Position numbers and translations under genes: made by a program. A stretch of DNA of 64,000 nt from Branchiostoma floridae (Eukaryota; Chordata; Leptocardii; Amphioxiformes; Branchiostomatidae). Within the stretch, counting starts at the first letter, position 1, and every line of letters starts with the position of its first letter. Positions 1-13,900 of the stretch are shown here, in pieces. The notes beneath the pieces are model-generated. The model was not told where the DNA came from. It worked only from the letters and a program-made list of their open reading frames with translations, and searched no databases. The stretch lies in NCBI RefSeq assembly GCF_000003815.2, contig NC_049981.1, positions 13,909,035 to 13,973,034 of the forward strand, in the 5' to 3' direction.

Positions 1-435
1 ATTTCGACAGCTTTTTCCCCGTCCCGATTTATTTTCCCATTGACGTAAGCATTAAGCGACCTTTTCTCAACGACCACCTGGCCAACGCGACCACGACCGG
101 CCCAAATTGGGACCCATAATGACCGCGTCATTTTCAAAATTGAGGTTTTCATCGATTTTTTATGATAACTAGCGCGATTTTGTGCCGAAATCGGCCAATT
201 TGCGTCGGATTTTGGGGTTAAATTTACAGTTTACAGTGTGCATGTTGTATTTGACATTAAAGACCTCGCTTCTTTGCGTGCGTGCAGTGTGCTTGCTATT
301 TGGCATTAAACACAACGGAAACCATTCATACTTTGCATCGGGCATGTTTTGAGTCGATACTCTTCTCAGCGACCACCTGTCCAAATCGACCGTTTTTTTC
401 TGGTCCCCCGGGTGGTCGTCTCGGGCAGTTTTGAC
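1..435. mobile_element. End of an inverted-repeat DNA transposon inside an MFAP1 intron
   Basis: This stretch precedes the first visible MFAP1 exon and has no coding signal. It contains repeated copies of a GCGACCACCTG-type motif (near 80 and 368) and ends with a sequence that on the reverse strand starts CAGTCAAAACTGCCCGAGAC, the style of a terminal inverted repeat. A second short repeat (TTGGCATTAAACACA / TTTGACATTAAAGAC) occurs internally. The other end lies outside the window, so family and length cannot be fixed. It is probably a non-autonomous DNA element in the intron. Confidence 0.45.
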
Positions 436-481
436 TGTACATGTATATATATTGAGCTGTTTGTTCTGTCCATTACTTCAG

Positions 482-2259
482 ATTGTTGAAGATATAGCGC
501 GCAAAGAATACGAAAAACCCAACATGATGGAAGAAGACCAGTTTGGTGACATTGACACTGATGACGATAATGATGAAGAAGAGTACGAGGCCTGGAAAGT
601 GCGCGAACTCAAGAGGATCAAACGGGATCGGGAAGAAAGGGAAAAGTATGGTGTCTTGTTGATTCTGTGTGCAATACTGGTACTGCTACAAATTATATTC
701 TGCATATCTTTGTTAGAGTTTGATACTATGTGTAAGTTTATGAAATGCCTTGCTGTAGAATTAAAAACTTTTAAGCTATATCTCAAGTAATTTGCTGTTT
801 ATAAACTCACGAGCAATTATGACATTTTTGTTCTAGTTAAAACTATGCTTTTGCAGCATTACAGTTTGTTGTTGAACACACATTTAAGGCATAGCTAAAG
901 GTTGTTATTTTTACTTAGCTGTAGCTCTTGCTTCCAGGACAAAGTGATACAAGTCAAAGCCCTCTAGTACTATTGTATGGAACTGCAGGTGTTTCCTTAC
1001 TAATTTGTCCATGACTCTACTACTTTTCAGTCTGGAGAAGGAGAAGATGGAAGTAGAACGCATGCACAACATGACGGAGGAAGAAAGACGAGCAGAGCTC
1101 CGCAGCAACCCCAAACAAGTCACCAACAAGGCACCCAAGGGCAAGTACAAGTTCCTGCAGAAGTACTACCACAGGGGAGCTTTCTTCATGGTGAGTTTTG
1201 CAACTGTTTCATTTTCACTACTATTTCTACTTAACTTCATATTTTTTCACTGAGAAAATATCCTCTAACCCTCAACCAAGAAATTTAGCTTACACAGCAC
1301 CTCAGAGGTGAATCTAGGTAGTAAGGGAACCACTTTATATTTAAGGCATAAGAATACCTGGAAATGAAGCTTGGGCAAAAACACAAATTTCACCCAAATC
1401 ACACCATTTCCTATGCATTTCAGCCATGTTAGCATTCAATGTGATTTCACTGTAAATAATCAGAAATGTAAACTTAAACATAGTCCCGGAAACCTTTTCA
1501 TCTCTTTTTTGTCGTGCACTACTCTCAGACCCCAGTTGGGGAAGAACTGGGGTGTGCACTGTTAAATTCATAATTGAGTGGTGTTTATACACATCTACTT
1601 ACTAATAGCCTTAGTTATATCAGTCTTAGTGTTATCTTATGCTTTAATTGTTGGTTGGTTGCTATTGATAATTGGAAATTGCATATTTTTGATAACCAGT
1701 TCTGAGTATCTATGGTGCATATTTACAGGACAGAGACAGCGATGTGTACAAGCGTGATTTCGCCCAGCCAACCCTGGAGGACCACTTTGACAAGACCATC
1801 CTACCCAAAGTCATGCAGGTTTGTGTGAATGTTTAATCTATATATATTACTTATTAGCACAGAAGTTATCTGTGTGAACCAAAAAGTTAAGGCAATGGAT
1901 GTGGGCACCACTTTAGTACATCATGTTTGGTTAATAAAAATGCTAAATTATCAACTGAATGGTAGTTAGTCAGATGAAGAAAAAAAAAGATATGAAAGCA
2001 TGGAATATTTCACAGGTTGTCAGTTTTGCTGGGATTTGCAATGCTTATAAAACCCTTACTCTTCTCTTGACAGGTCAAGAACTTTGGACGGTCCGGTCGT
2101 ACAAAGTATACTCACTTGGTTGACCAGGACACTACGCAGTTTGACTCTGCATGGGCGCAAGATTCCGCCCAGAACACCAAGTTCTTTGGCAACAAGGCGG
2201 GCGGCATGAAACAGAACTTCGAGAGACCATCAGCAAAAAAGCGAAAAGCAAAGGAGTAG
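482..2259 (+). CDS. MFAP1: MFAP1 (microfibrillar-associated protein 1), C-terminal four coding exons
   Basis: Despite its name, MFAP1 is a nuclear spliceosomal (B-complex) protein needed for pre-mRNA splicing. Coding exons are 482-645, 1031-1190, 1729-1818 and 2074-2259 (stop TAG at 2257); all junctions are GT-AG and the frame is continuous. The first visible exon encodes an acidic block ([20 protein letters not shown]) followed by a basic helix; the next gives [20 protein letters not shown] and [17 protein letters not shown]; the last gives [20 protein letters not shown] and ends in a lysine/arginine-rich tail, [10 protein letters not shown]. This order matches the animal MFAP1 C-terminus almost word for word. 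The N-terminal half lies upstream of the window. The end before the first splice site is intron, so the gene is partial here by position and not broken. Confidence 0.95.
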
Positions 2260-4435
2260 TCATGGGTTAGACGTGAGGTTTGATATGTGATTCAATGTGG
2301 ATAACCAATTGGCCTTCACTATGTCACATAATACTTAAGAGAAGGGACTTTGAGATACAAAATCTCTGAAAAGTATTCTTGTATTTCAACTCTGACTTAC
2401 TTGTCAAAACATTGGAAGAAAGGGTAAGGAATTGAATTGTAGTCTTCTACCTGAATAGTAGTATGTAATCTTTAGACACAAATTTCAAACTCACACATGT
2501 AGCTTGCTTGTGTAATAGCATGCATTGCTGCAATATTCACATGATAGTTCAAGTTGTAATGGTTTCTTTAGAAAAAAGGACATATTTTCAAACTAAAGCT
2601 CTTTCTTTGCCTTGATTCAATTATGAAGGAAGTTTTTGCTGAAAGTTTTCATTGTCAAAAACATATTTTCTTTGCAGTAACATGAGCTTAATGACCACCT
2701 GTAAGTACATAATATTTGATGCATGATGATTGGACCAGTTTGTTACATGTTCGACAAATATGTAGTTGACACTGAAGCTTGTTTGTATAGTAAAAAAAAA
2801 GGTAAACAGCAGTTTGATAGGCTAAGCTTTGTCCTTTACTAGTATTTCAAATAGTATTCATCCATTCAATAATTGAATTGAATTCTATTTCATTTTTTCT
2901 TCCGTGGTAATGAAACTTTGCTTTTCATCCATGCTATGGCATAGAATTTGTGTTGATTGGTGTCACTTTGTAAACATGGTCAGGTCCCAATTTTTCATAA
3001 TACATGTACGTTCTTGCTAAAACTAATTCATACTGTGGCATAACACGTACATGTAATATTCACACTGTAAATACACGTATAATGGCTACTCCTCTTTTCT
3101 TTGCAAACATCCACTTGCTTTTCTGTTCCAAGTAAGGACTAAGTCAATATATACAAAGTTTTTGCACCTCATGTGCATTGTTTAAGCTTAAAAGTAAAGG
3201 TGGAAAAGCAAACTTGATCCTGGATAAATATACCAACACCAAAAACTTCACTTCTCCAAAACTGACCAGGTTATATTAGGAACAGAACAGAAAAGAGAAA
3301 TTGGTACAAAGCAACAGAAGAAGAATATTGCACAGTAAGCAAAAAAAATACATGTGCTCTTAAACTTGGAACAAAACGGGGGCCAGAAAACAGTATAAAT
3401 ACAAGGCAATTGGTTGTATGTATTTTGCTGTCCTCACAATGAACTCAACCCCAAGTCAATGTTATCAAATCAAATACGGGCAACCTGTCCTTTTGCCACG
3501 TTTAGTTGTGCCTCTTGCAGTTTCGCACATTAGAAATGGGCAGTGGGTGCCTTATCAGATACATGTTCACATGTATGGCTTGCCCTGGTGCAACAAGTAT
3601 ACATGTATCTTCCCTCTGTCAGAAAAATATGCTGTGTTTGTTTGGCTTTGTCTGCACAGTGTAGACAAACATTTAAGGTGAAACAAGAAGGACAGGGTCA
3701 AAGAAAATATGTCGATTGCATAATTGATTGGCAGGTTGTTGACTTGCACATTGCTGTCGCCATATTGTTAGCTTCTAACCACAGAGTTCAAGATCAAAGT
3801 CCCACTCAGAAACATTGTTTGCACATTACATGTGACCTCGAAAGCTTTGTTTACTGCCATATCTGCAAATGACCTTTAACCTCTGTTACTTAGAAACCAC
3901 TGTGACCTGTGGGTAGTAATTATATCCTTGTATTTAATGTGAGGGAATTTTATGTTGATTTTACCATACGCAGCGTCAAATGCTGTTTGAATTATCCTTG
4001 AGTAAAAATAATGTACCCCAAAGCAAAATCAAACAGGAAATCTTTACGTGAAAAATGGACACAGCTTCAAATGCTACGTTTTGGAAAAAAATCCTTCAGT
4101 ATTGTAGCCTATAGCAAGATCAAACACTCAGGAAATCCTTACTTGAAAAATGGATCATCGTTATTTACCAATTATGCTTAGAAATCAGCTGAATTGTTTA
4201 ATGTGAAGCTTAAGATTCGGCAAGCAATTCTAGCAATTTGTAACTATCAGTTGGATTCATGGGTGTTTTGTTGAGTATTATATCAATATTATGTTTTGGA
4301 ATATCCAGGCAGATATTGGGACAAAAAATTACAAAAGTTTCTAGAAGCTGGGCCACTTTTGACACATTGGTATGATTACCAAAAGGATCATAAACATAGT
4401 CTGGCCCAACCACATATCACCATAGGTTCAGAGCA
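2260..4435. other. MFAP1 3'UTR and intergenic DNA
   Basis: AT-rich sequence with no conserved open reading frame. The first part is presumably MFAP1 3'UTR, but I saw no clear AATAAA close to the stop. Short ORFs around 3418-3872 have no recognisable domain and no splice context. Confidence 0.5.
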
Positions 4436-4626
4436 ATCTCCAAGCAGATGTTGTGAGGCTTATTTATTTTGTTTCCCTCAGTTCAGTTCAGTTCATCCTC
4501 ATAAGAGGTGCCATTGCCAAGGACACACTTTCTTTTATGTATGAAATGTAGGGAGGCAGTCTGACAGAAAAGGGCAGCTATGAAAACAGAACAATTTAGC
4601 CTCCCCTTAACATCTGCTTGGAGATG
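4436..4626. mobile_element. MITE-like element with ATCTCCAAGCAGATGTT ends
   Basis: A 17-base sequence, ATCTCCAAGCAGATGTT at about 4436, is repeated inverted as AACATCTGCTTGGAGAT at about 4610. The 190 bp between has no ORF. The TCTCCAAGCAGA start is shared with the larger inverted-repeat element at 45352-45550, so both likely belong to one transposon superfamily. I could not identify a clean target duplication for this copy. Confidence 0.5.
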
Positions 4627-4964
4627 AGGTTGTGAGGGCAGTGAGCCCAGCCAAGAGTCAACAGTTCTCTGTTAACCGACAGATTTTTGACATGGCGCCC
4701 CCCACCCCCACACAAGGCTATGTCCCCATGAGTCACCTCAGACTTGTACCAAGCATTTCTCAGAAGGCGACTTCAAAACGAAGACACAGACTACTGTACT
4801 GTACTCTCCAAATCAACTTCCGCAGCAAAATTTCAAGACCTGTTGTTGAATGTTTTGATTGAATTATGATAGGTTTGATTTTTGGGTGTGTCGCAGCCTG
4901 GTCACTGTGCAAATGTCAAGCAGGGGGGGAACAGTTTATGCAAGGAGGTTAACCTCCGTGGTTT

Positions 4965-5055
4965 TAGCCTGGATACCACACCCCAGCCCGATCTCAATAT
5001 CTATCGGCCTATACGATAGATATTGAGATCGGGCTGGGGTGTGCTATCCAGGCTA
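4965..5055. repeat. Near-perfect 42 bp inverted repeat (hairpin)
   Basis: Left arm 4965-5006 and right arm 5014-5055 are reverse complements with a single mismatch over 42 bases, separated by a 7-base loop. Arms start TAGCCTGGATACCACACCCC. This could be a very short foldback element or a recently duplicated transposon end. Confidence 0.9.
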
Positions 5056-5409
5056 CGGTGGTTTATGTTTGTGTACTTTTGCTTTCAATGGCTGAATTTC
5101 AATTGTATCCTTTTGTCCTCATATGAAAGTATTGCTAGATAAATGAGGCATGGACAATTGCAGCTAAGTAAGCGATGGGAGGGGGAGGTCCCAAATCAAA
5201 AAAGGATTGTTTCTGCAGTCCCCATTCATAAAGCGACATGAAATGCAAGGAAAGAGAACATTTCCATCATACGATGTGTGTATGTCACTGTGCGTGCATG
5301 TTTAATACATCCTTTTTTTACAGGTTGATTTATTGTCTGTTGGTATATTAGAGCCAATCGAATACATGCTAAGACTAATTGCAAGTGTGGGATGTCTCTA
5401 CAATTAGAT

Positions 5410-5509
5410 NNNNNNNNNNNNNNNNNNNNNNNNNNNNNNNNNNNNNNNNNNNNNNNNNNNNNNNNNNNNNNNNNNNNNNNNNNNNNNNNNNNNNNNNNNN
5501 NNNNNNNNN
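5410..5509. other. Assembly gap (100 N)
   Basis: Exactly 100 consecutive N bases, the convention for a gap of unknown size between contigs. Sequence order across it is a scaffold inference. Confidence 1.
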
Positions 5510-5554
5510 AGAAAGACAAAAGTATTTACCTGCAAAAGTTTTTACTTTTGGCGC

Positions 5555-5620
5555 AGCGTAGAGTAGAGTAGAGTAGAGAAGAGTAAAGTAGAGTAGAGTA
5601 GAATAGAGTCGAGTCGAGTA
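5555..5620. repeat. GTAGA pentanucleotide microsatellite
   Basis: Repeated GTAGA/GTCGA units directly after the assembly gap. The gap may be caused by an expanded version of this repeat. Confidence 0.85.
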
Positions 5621-7870
5621 GTTCACTCTGTGTCAAGGTATCTCTGATCCATCATCTGCTGCATTTTTGACAGAAGTCCACAGGTTTCTCTTGGATCAAC
5701 TGAACCTCAGGACAACCTACATGTAAGCACAAAATTGACAATAAGTGAAAGGCAATAAACCAGCAGGCAAAGATTACAGAATCCTGCATGTGTTGACAAT
5801 CCCTCCTTTTTCCAAACAGGCATATTTACAACGTTACAATACACCTACTTGCCGCTAAACTCATTAACTCATCAACAATACTTCTCGATTCTGGACTCGA
5901 TACCATCTAGGTTCATAATATGTGTCAAAATTAATTACTGGGATTTTCAAGACGAGAAACGTGTAAGAAATCACCTTACTATAGTTACGTTCGCCACGCC
6001 CCCCTCCCAAGTCTCACGCATGGCCGATTTCGCGCCATGGCACAGCGCGGAAAATTCCATTTCCGCCACTACATCCCCAACTTAATGCTACAAATATGGT
6101 ATCAAATTAAAGCTAAAAACATGTTCTATCGTATTTCTGGTGATGCAAATATATAACTGATTTCCATAGGGGCAAAAACAGCGACCAAAGTTTTTGAAAG
6201 AGCCATAAATGGACTTACCTTGCACGTAGAGATTTGCATCACACACCAAAATGTAGCTCAGGGCCTCTTTTATATATTCATGACGTTTCCATGGACCATA
6301 ATTCTTGCTATATCCGGCGGAAACAGGGTCAAAGTGTGGAACGCATTTTTGCGTTCGGCGGAAATGGGGTCCGCGGCGAGCGCCGGGCGCCGGGCGGGCG
6401 TACCTGCCCATTAATCACGCTCTAACTCAACATCGGTGACTTATTTTTAAAAGAAATTTAGTACACATAGAGATAAGATATTGATTAGAAATCACAAGAA
6501 GTTTGGTGATTGTGAAAATTAAATTTATTTTTCTAGAATTATTTTAGTTGGCCGATCGCGGCCCGTAAACGCGTGGGAGTCATTTTCCGTGCGGCGTATA
6601 GGGGGTAATTGCGCTAGCTAAATTAGATGAGGAACCAAATATATGTGTATGAAGATGATTTGAAGATGCTGTAAATTGGCTTTTAAGTTTATGGGGATTT
6701 AATTGCTTGGTAGGGAGAAAAAGGGATGTTTGCTATGGTTTAACTTTCACAGTTGAAACAAATTGTAGGCAGGCAGAAGAGAGAACGAGCATTTTGTTTT
6801 AAATTTCACTGTGAAGATCGAGCTACATTAGGCCATGTTGATTTGATTAAATGTATAACATCATTTGCGGACCCAAAACTTATGAGAGTGTGCAAATAAA
6901 AAAAGTTGTCTTCATTTCAATATGAAATCAGTGGTTTATAGGAAGGTTGAAATTTGAAATAGATGCCATTTGCCTTCTACTTTATCAGTATTTAACTATA
7001 CATTTTTCTACTGATTTCCATTCTTAACCACTGTTTTTGTTTGTTTACAATTGCCCTTTGAGCTTGCGATTAAGTTATCATATTTTTATAAACATATTTA
7101 TTGGCCATTTGTTACATGTGTTTTGATCCTGCCATTTTCATTTTGACAGACATGATTTCCACACCTACACACTGCATACTCTCACCTCCCACTCCTGAAG
7201 ATTAGCCTCATAACCTTTTCCTCATAATATCTAGGTCACTGAATCTGTTCATGAGCACTATTGTTTGCCACTGGAAATTTATGAAGGACAGCTGGTACAA
7301 CGCCTGTCAATTATATTTCTTCACTTCAATTTCAAGCTTCACAAGAGAATGCATTTTTCTCTTCAAATCTTTACATATTTGGCTGTACGTTCGATGAGTT
7401 ATTAATTTGTTTATTTTTGCATAATTAAGTGTATTGAGTGAAGGGAGGGGGCGTGTTTACCTTAGTGACCCCATGAAAATCGCATGCGTTTCACAGCTGC
7501 AAAGCATGGGTCATTGGATTTTGGATATGGGTGTTCTTGAAAAATATTTTATTTTATTTACTCCATTATCAAAGTAGTTACGTGTAATTTTACACCACTT
7601 TGTAATCCTTAAGTATTCTTTCTGTATTTTCAAGCATCTGTAAATGAGTTAGATCATCGAATTTGCAAATTTATTTGCGTTTTCTAACATCAAAAAATAC
7701 GTCATTTCGGCTACACCCCTCCTTGGTTAATTGACCGTGTCCCCAATATGGCAGAGTGACGGAGCTAGTTCCCCAAACCGGGGTGTTTTTCTGCCAAAAT
7801 CCACCCTTTTTCCGCCCCAATTTCCTTAAAATTTGGGCCAGGGGGAAGCTTCAGACCATGTAGATGGCGT
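5621..7870. other. Intergenic DNA upstream of the RFX7-like gene
   Basis: No supported gene. GC-rich patches occur at about 5990-6080 and 6330-6420 and may be promoter-proximal or old repeat ends. The rest is AT-rich with scattered short ORFs lacking motifs. The immediate 5' flank of the RFX7 gene (about 7690-7870) holds no obvious TATA box. Confidence 0.4.
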
Positions 7871-7972
7871 ATGCAGCAGGAAAATCGCGATCGGCGCGTT
7901 TTTAGCGTCACAGACGAGCTCGATCGGACAAAAGTTCCCCTCGCCTTCATCCGGCCTCCGAGCGAAAAAAAT

Positions 7973-10900
7973 ATGGGGGAAGAGGGGGAGAGTTCGGACC
8001 AGTTCACCGGTACACCGGACCAGAACACTCCGTCTCAGACACAGAACATGCAGAAACGACTGGAAAATACAATCAGGTAGGTCCCGCTCTACCATTTCTG
8101 CAATTTTCAGCCTCCAGCCATTTTGTAGTAGGTATAATTTACTGGGAAAATCGCCAAAGGGAATCGAATGATGTCACTCCGTGCCTCATATTCTTATTGT
8201 TTGCCGCATGCGTTTTCTTCACGATTCCACCCTTATTTTTCCTTCCCCTTAAGGAAATCATTTTTTCTTAACGAAAAGGGTGAGTTATTTTCTTAAAAAT
8301 CCAAAGGAATGGAAGGTAGAGAAAGATATAGAGTGGGCCGAGAGCGTTTGGTGTTCCCTTTCTTTTTCTTTTCATGCCCTTTTACCTACAGCTGTTCATA
8401 TTCAAATTACCCAAGTTGTTTGTGTCCAGTCCGGTCTATTGTTAAAGCGTTGCTGCTGTATTTTTTGGCCAAACACTTTAGAGAGGATCAGATTTAATTT
8501 CCTTAACAGGAGATCTTCAAGCCCTCAGAAGAAGTAGTGCTTTAAGTAGATTCTTAAACCTCAAGGAATATTTACTCGGATTCATTACAAATTGCATTTT
8601 GCTGACCTCTGACCTTTAATCAAATATCCCGGGAAAATAAGATTTTAAGAAGTGTAACTGTTACGTTGATTATAGCATGCCTGAAAATTTAGAAACACTA
8701 CATGCTATAGCAAAATGCTCAATATATCTTGTATTTTTTTGTCCTTTAACCTATCCAAATTTCCCCTGTGTATTTTTTTTTGTGAGACAAAGGAACTTGG
8801 TGAGATCAAGGAGGTTACTTCCTTGTTAAGAGGTGCACTGACACACCTGTCTGTCTTATATATTTTGATGAAGGTCTGGGCTATTGGTTTTAGTCTATGT
8901 GTTGCATATCTCGATGTGTCCGCAAGTCTACGAAAACCTCGCCTTCCGCACTGGTGTTCCAGTGCTGATTCAATTGTCTGAACGGCCTCAGCACTGGTTT
9001 TCCAGTGCTGAGATTATTTCAGCACTCATTTTCCAGTGCTGATGGGCCTTGTTCGAGTGCTGAAACTCCCTCAGCACTGGTTTTCCAGTGCTGAATTTCT
9101 TTCAGCACTCGTTTTCCAGTGCTGAACTTCTGTCAGCACTCGTTTTCCAGTGCTGAAATGCCACCAGCACTCGGTTACCAGTGCTGAAATCCGGGGATAT
9201 AGGGGCCGGGTCAGGTCAAAGGTCGTTCAGCACTGGTTACCCAGTGCTGAAACTGCCGTCAGCACTGGAATCGAGTGCTGATATACAAAAACCTCGCCTT
9301 CCGCACTGGATTTACCAGTGCTCGAGGACACTTCAGCACTGGAAAACCAGTGCTGTGAAATCTTCAGCACTGGAAAACCAGTGCTGACGTCTTTAAAGGA
9401 CTGGAATGATGTGCGAACCAGTGCTGACGTCCTTCCAGTACTGGAATCAGTAAAAGGACTCAAATTTGACTTCGTTAAAAGTTACTTCGTGCAAAGAAAA
9501 CTTCGTGTAAAGTTGTGTATTTTATTCGTTGTACATGTGTAACTGAAAGGTAGATATATGTATATGTGTAGGAGGTGTTTAAGGGATAGCTATCATTATA
9601 ACAATAAGCAACTTTTTTATAATCCAGCAATGTCTTAAGTTTTAGTAGTAGAGCAAAGGACGTATCGTAATTCCGAATTACTGTATACTTAGTATCTCGG
9701 AGTCTCCCGATCTCTCAGCACTCCGTTTCCAGTGCTGAATGTTCGTCAGCACTCGGCTTCCAGTGCTGAATGTTCGTCAGCACTGGAAATCCAGTGCTGA
9801 ATGTTCGTCAGCACTCGGTTTCCAGTGGTGAAGCCGGCGTTTCGAGTGCTGAGAGCGCGTCAGTACTGGTTTTCCAGTGCTGACGAACATTCAGCACTGG
9901 AAATCCAGTGCTGACGCCATCTTCAGCACTGGGTTCCAGTGCTGAAAAAGGAGGGCGAAGTTTTCGTAGTTTTGCGATGTGTCCGTAGTTATTTGCAAAT
10001 TGTACTGTAGAGTGGCAGGATGTGAGGTAGTAGATGGTGGAACGGGGGACTGGCAGGATTGAAACTAATGAAAGGTTGGCTTTCCAGCCCGGGTCCAAAG
10101 TTGGTCCCAGAGAGAGAGAATGCATCGGCAGAACAACTGTTATTAGTGGTAACTGTGCATGCTGTAATAAGAGTGAATACAGTACATGGCCCAACCTTCC
10201 AAAGTGAGTTTTATCCACCCACACAGTTCTTCAACCTCAAAATGTCAAGGCTGATTATGTCGGCCCTAGTAATGACACACCTTCCTTGTAGTCTAATAGT
10301 AAAACACATGAAATGAAGTCTGACATTTCCACATTCAAATTAATTAATTGTGAGTCTGTAATTGTACATGTATACATGTATTGAATTAACAATCCCTAGT
10401 TACACAAAATGCTGATAGCTAGTTTTCATCATCATCATCCGGGGGTGCTGGTTGCACGGATGGACATGACACCAGTTTTAGTTCACACATACCGCTCTCT
10501 TTACATATACATATATCTGTATGGAGATGTCGTGTCCTTGTGGTTAGGTCATGATGCAAAAATCAGTTTTATCTGACGATAAACAGTTTGCATTTTGCAT
10601 TCACACTTCAGACTTGCACCCACGGGCAAACCGTTTCAGTTCCTCGAAAAAGGCATGGTTTTGGAAAACCTATGCGTGTTAATGTGACCTCTGACCTGCT
10701 AAGGTTCCTGGTGTTGGATTAGAACTGAACCCATGTCTGACTGAAGGTTCATTCCTTCATGGGCCTGGAAATGGCTCTGAAGTCATCCTGGTTATGGTTC
10801 ATGCCACGACGTTTCCTCTGGGTGTCCTGATAAAGCTCCCCCAACCCCCAGATATCACTACTTACCAGTTCCCCTGTCAACCAAGGAGAACTCGAGTTGG

Positions 10901-13900
10901 TGGCAAAAAAAAAAAAAAAACGGATTTTACGATTAAAAGCACGACTGAAATACCAGACTAGCCCCAAACCTCCATGTTCCTGCGTGAAGTTGGGCCCTTT
11001 AAGTTTAAAAGGCACTTAACACCAATTTCTGCACTTGACTTAGGTATAAATGAGTACCTCGTTATGGATGCATAAGGAACATCCCTTAGAATAGGACATT
11101 GAATGCAGGTCATGTCCATGTGTGAGGACTGGAGAGCCACACCTTTAGCCAAAAAAGAACCCATCAGGTTTTTTTAAAAGAGTAGGCTCTGATGCCACTC
11201 TGTCCTTCCTAACTAGTGTGAGTGGATCAGACAAATCTATAGGGATATGCAGCAATACAATACAAACTTGGTGTGTGTTATACCATAAGATGATTTGCTA
11301 GGTTTGCAATACTCACAAAATATTTAAGTTTTAAACATTGATTGATTGTGGAATTGCTGTACATTGTACTAAATTCTCTCTGAAGAAACTGAATTTTTAA
11401 TCAATATCTGAGCTTCCTCCTCTATGACTCACATGAAACTTGAGCTGTGTTAAACCTGTGCAAAATGGGTGTGGGGTCTGTGGGCGGACATACCAGACCT
11501 CTAGATCTAGAGCTGCTGTGAATGTTATGACTGTACACTGTGCATGCACAATGTGCCATAAATCACTGTTTTATGCATGGTTCGCTTTGATGTACATGTA
11601 TATGATTTTTGTAGCATTGTATGCATGTATTGCAATACTAAGTACCACTAGTGGTTCAAAGTCACACCTTAGCCGTTGCTAGGGGTAGCGCAATATTATT
11701 ATATATATATTTGTAATAAGTTATAAATTTGCTCAAAATACCACCTGCATGTACTGTAACACATGTATGAACTAGTAGGTTACTCTAGGTAAAAATTAGA
11801 CTTGGCCCAGTTACTTGTATTACTGACACTGTTTTAATTACAAACTTAAAACACTGTTAAATTTAAAAATCTTCTTTCCACATCTACTGTGAAATCAAGT
11901 CCCTTCAAAATGAAGTTCAATTTTCAAAAATACTAATCAAGACTACATAAATTTACAGATCCTATATTATACCAGAACCTAACCTGCACCAGTTCATGTA
12001 CTGTTTGTATATGAGACATACAAACAGTACATTTTTGTAAATTTTGTTTCCTGATGATTAAGAGTATCGTTTAAATTAGCTATTCTGAGAAGTTCAGAAG
12101 AAGTTGATGTACTGGTAATGCGTTTAAGTTTTCAGTTATTTAGGAGAAAATGAAGTGTTTGCAGTGGTGCTTTTACCAGTTTAGGGGCGGCCCAAAGTCA
12201 GAAACCACCTGCACTGTACTATATTAACTTAGAATGACTCGTCAAGGGTATACAGATGGACAGAATAGTCGCCTTCAAAATATCATAATACGTAACAGGT
12301 ATAAAATATGACAAAGCATTCACAGGAATAGTAAACTGGCACTGTGATATATGGATTGGGCGGAGAATGGAGATACAGCCCGCAATATAGCCCAGAATTG
12401 CCTGCTGTTGAGGGCACTGTTTCTCGTAAAATCCTGTCGTAAGGACCAATAAAATCAGGTGATGTTGACAGGTAATTCTATCTTCTTTGCTTTAGAGCTC
12501 TTTATGATGACCTCTGTCCAACCAATTGCAAGAATCAATAAAAAATATGCTTTCTTAGCACATTTTATAGAACTATTAGCAAAGCATTTTACTCAAGTTT
12601 TAAGATATATCATTCATATGTGTGCAAAATACTCTCATTTTCATTATCAAGAAATGGTAAAATCTACATTATGGTAGATTTGCAAGTCCCAAGCAATTTA
12701 TTCATTGAAACAATTTTTGATACGTTTTAGACGAGTGAATGTGTACTTAGTACATGTAAACATGGATTTAGAGAATTGCCTGGAAGGAACTTGAAAATGT
12801 GAGTTTTTTAAGGAATATCTACAATCTCTATTGGAACTTGAATGAATTTGGTAAAATGTCTTGGTAGCAGATCAGATGAATTCCGAAAAATATTTATGTA
12901 TTCTGTAAAACTTGTATGTATCCTGGAAAATTCACGTTGACACTTCTAAAGGCACCTCTGAAATCTTCACTGAATGCAGCACACTGCTATTAGTATTACA
13001 CCCCTTTCTAGATAGGGAAGCAAAATTAGGTCATATGCAGACTCACACACCTGCACAGACATTTCCACAGACATTTCCACATCAACATTCTGACATCCCC
13101 TGTATTTGAAAAATAACTGTTGACTAGAAACATCATCAGTCTTATTATAGAGAAAACCTACATGTACATGTTAAGTTGCATACAGTGTTGTAATATAATG
13201 GCTATATTAACACCTGATGCAATGTTGTATCATGTGTAAAGGTGCGTGAGGTGTCATAAAATAGGAGCTTGACAGATGGCATGTTTGCCTGATAAGGGGA
13301 ATGGAAGGAGTCTCTGGGGTATAGAATGAGATTTGTTTTGTCCAATAATATATGGTCAGGCATGTCCAGGTACATTTTGTATCCCCAACCTCTTCCTGCT
13401 GTATAAGTGTGTTCCACATTTCTTACAGTCTTTTTTTTCAATGGGATGGGAAAAAATAAGATAAATGATGCAGGTATAATTTGGCACCAGTGTATTGAAA
13501 CTAAGAATCTGTACTCAGTAGTAGTAGGTAAAAAGAACTTATCTATATACATGTATATTGAAAATAGAAACTTTGATTATATATACACTTTAGTTAATAC
13601 CTATAGAAAATGCTTTTGTTTTTCATTGCTCTGTTCTTTTGTTTCTTTCAGTCAACCAGTTCAAGACAAGATCTCAGCCATTGTGGTAAGTTGGTCCTGC
13701 TTTCTAGGACATCTCTGTTATAACATGTATTATATAAGCGAATACAGTATGACACTTGAAACATTATGATGATTTGTATGTTGCAGAGAAAAGAAGTTTT
13801 GGAGCACTGAAGAAGAAATGAAACTCCAACTTGATCGATAGGAATCAATCCAAATGTGTTTAATGTCAGTAACAAATCTGGTACAGAGGTTTAAACAATT

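Noticed and set aside
3418-3872. ORFs of 87 and 109 residues downstream of MFAP1
   Set aside because: No motif, no promoter or splice signals, and overlapping frames.
8948-9945. Regular short palindromic repeats with spacers, superficially like a CRISPR array
   Set aside because: Repeats are 22-24 bp hairpins with short irregular spacers, bounded by transposon ends and a target duplication, in a eukaryotic intron; no cas genes.
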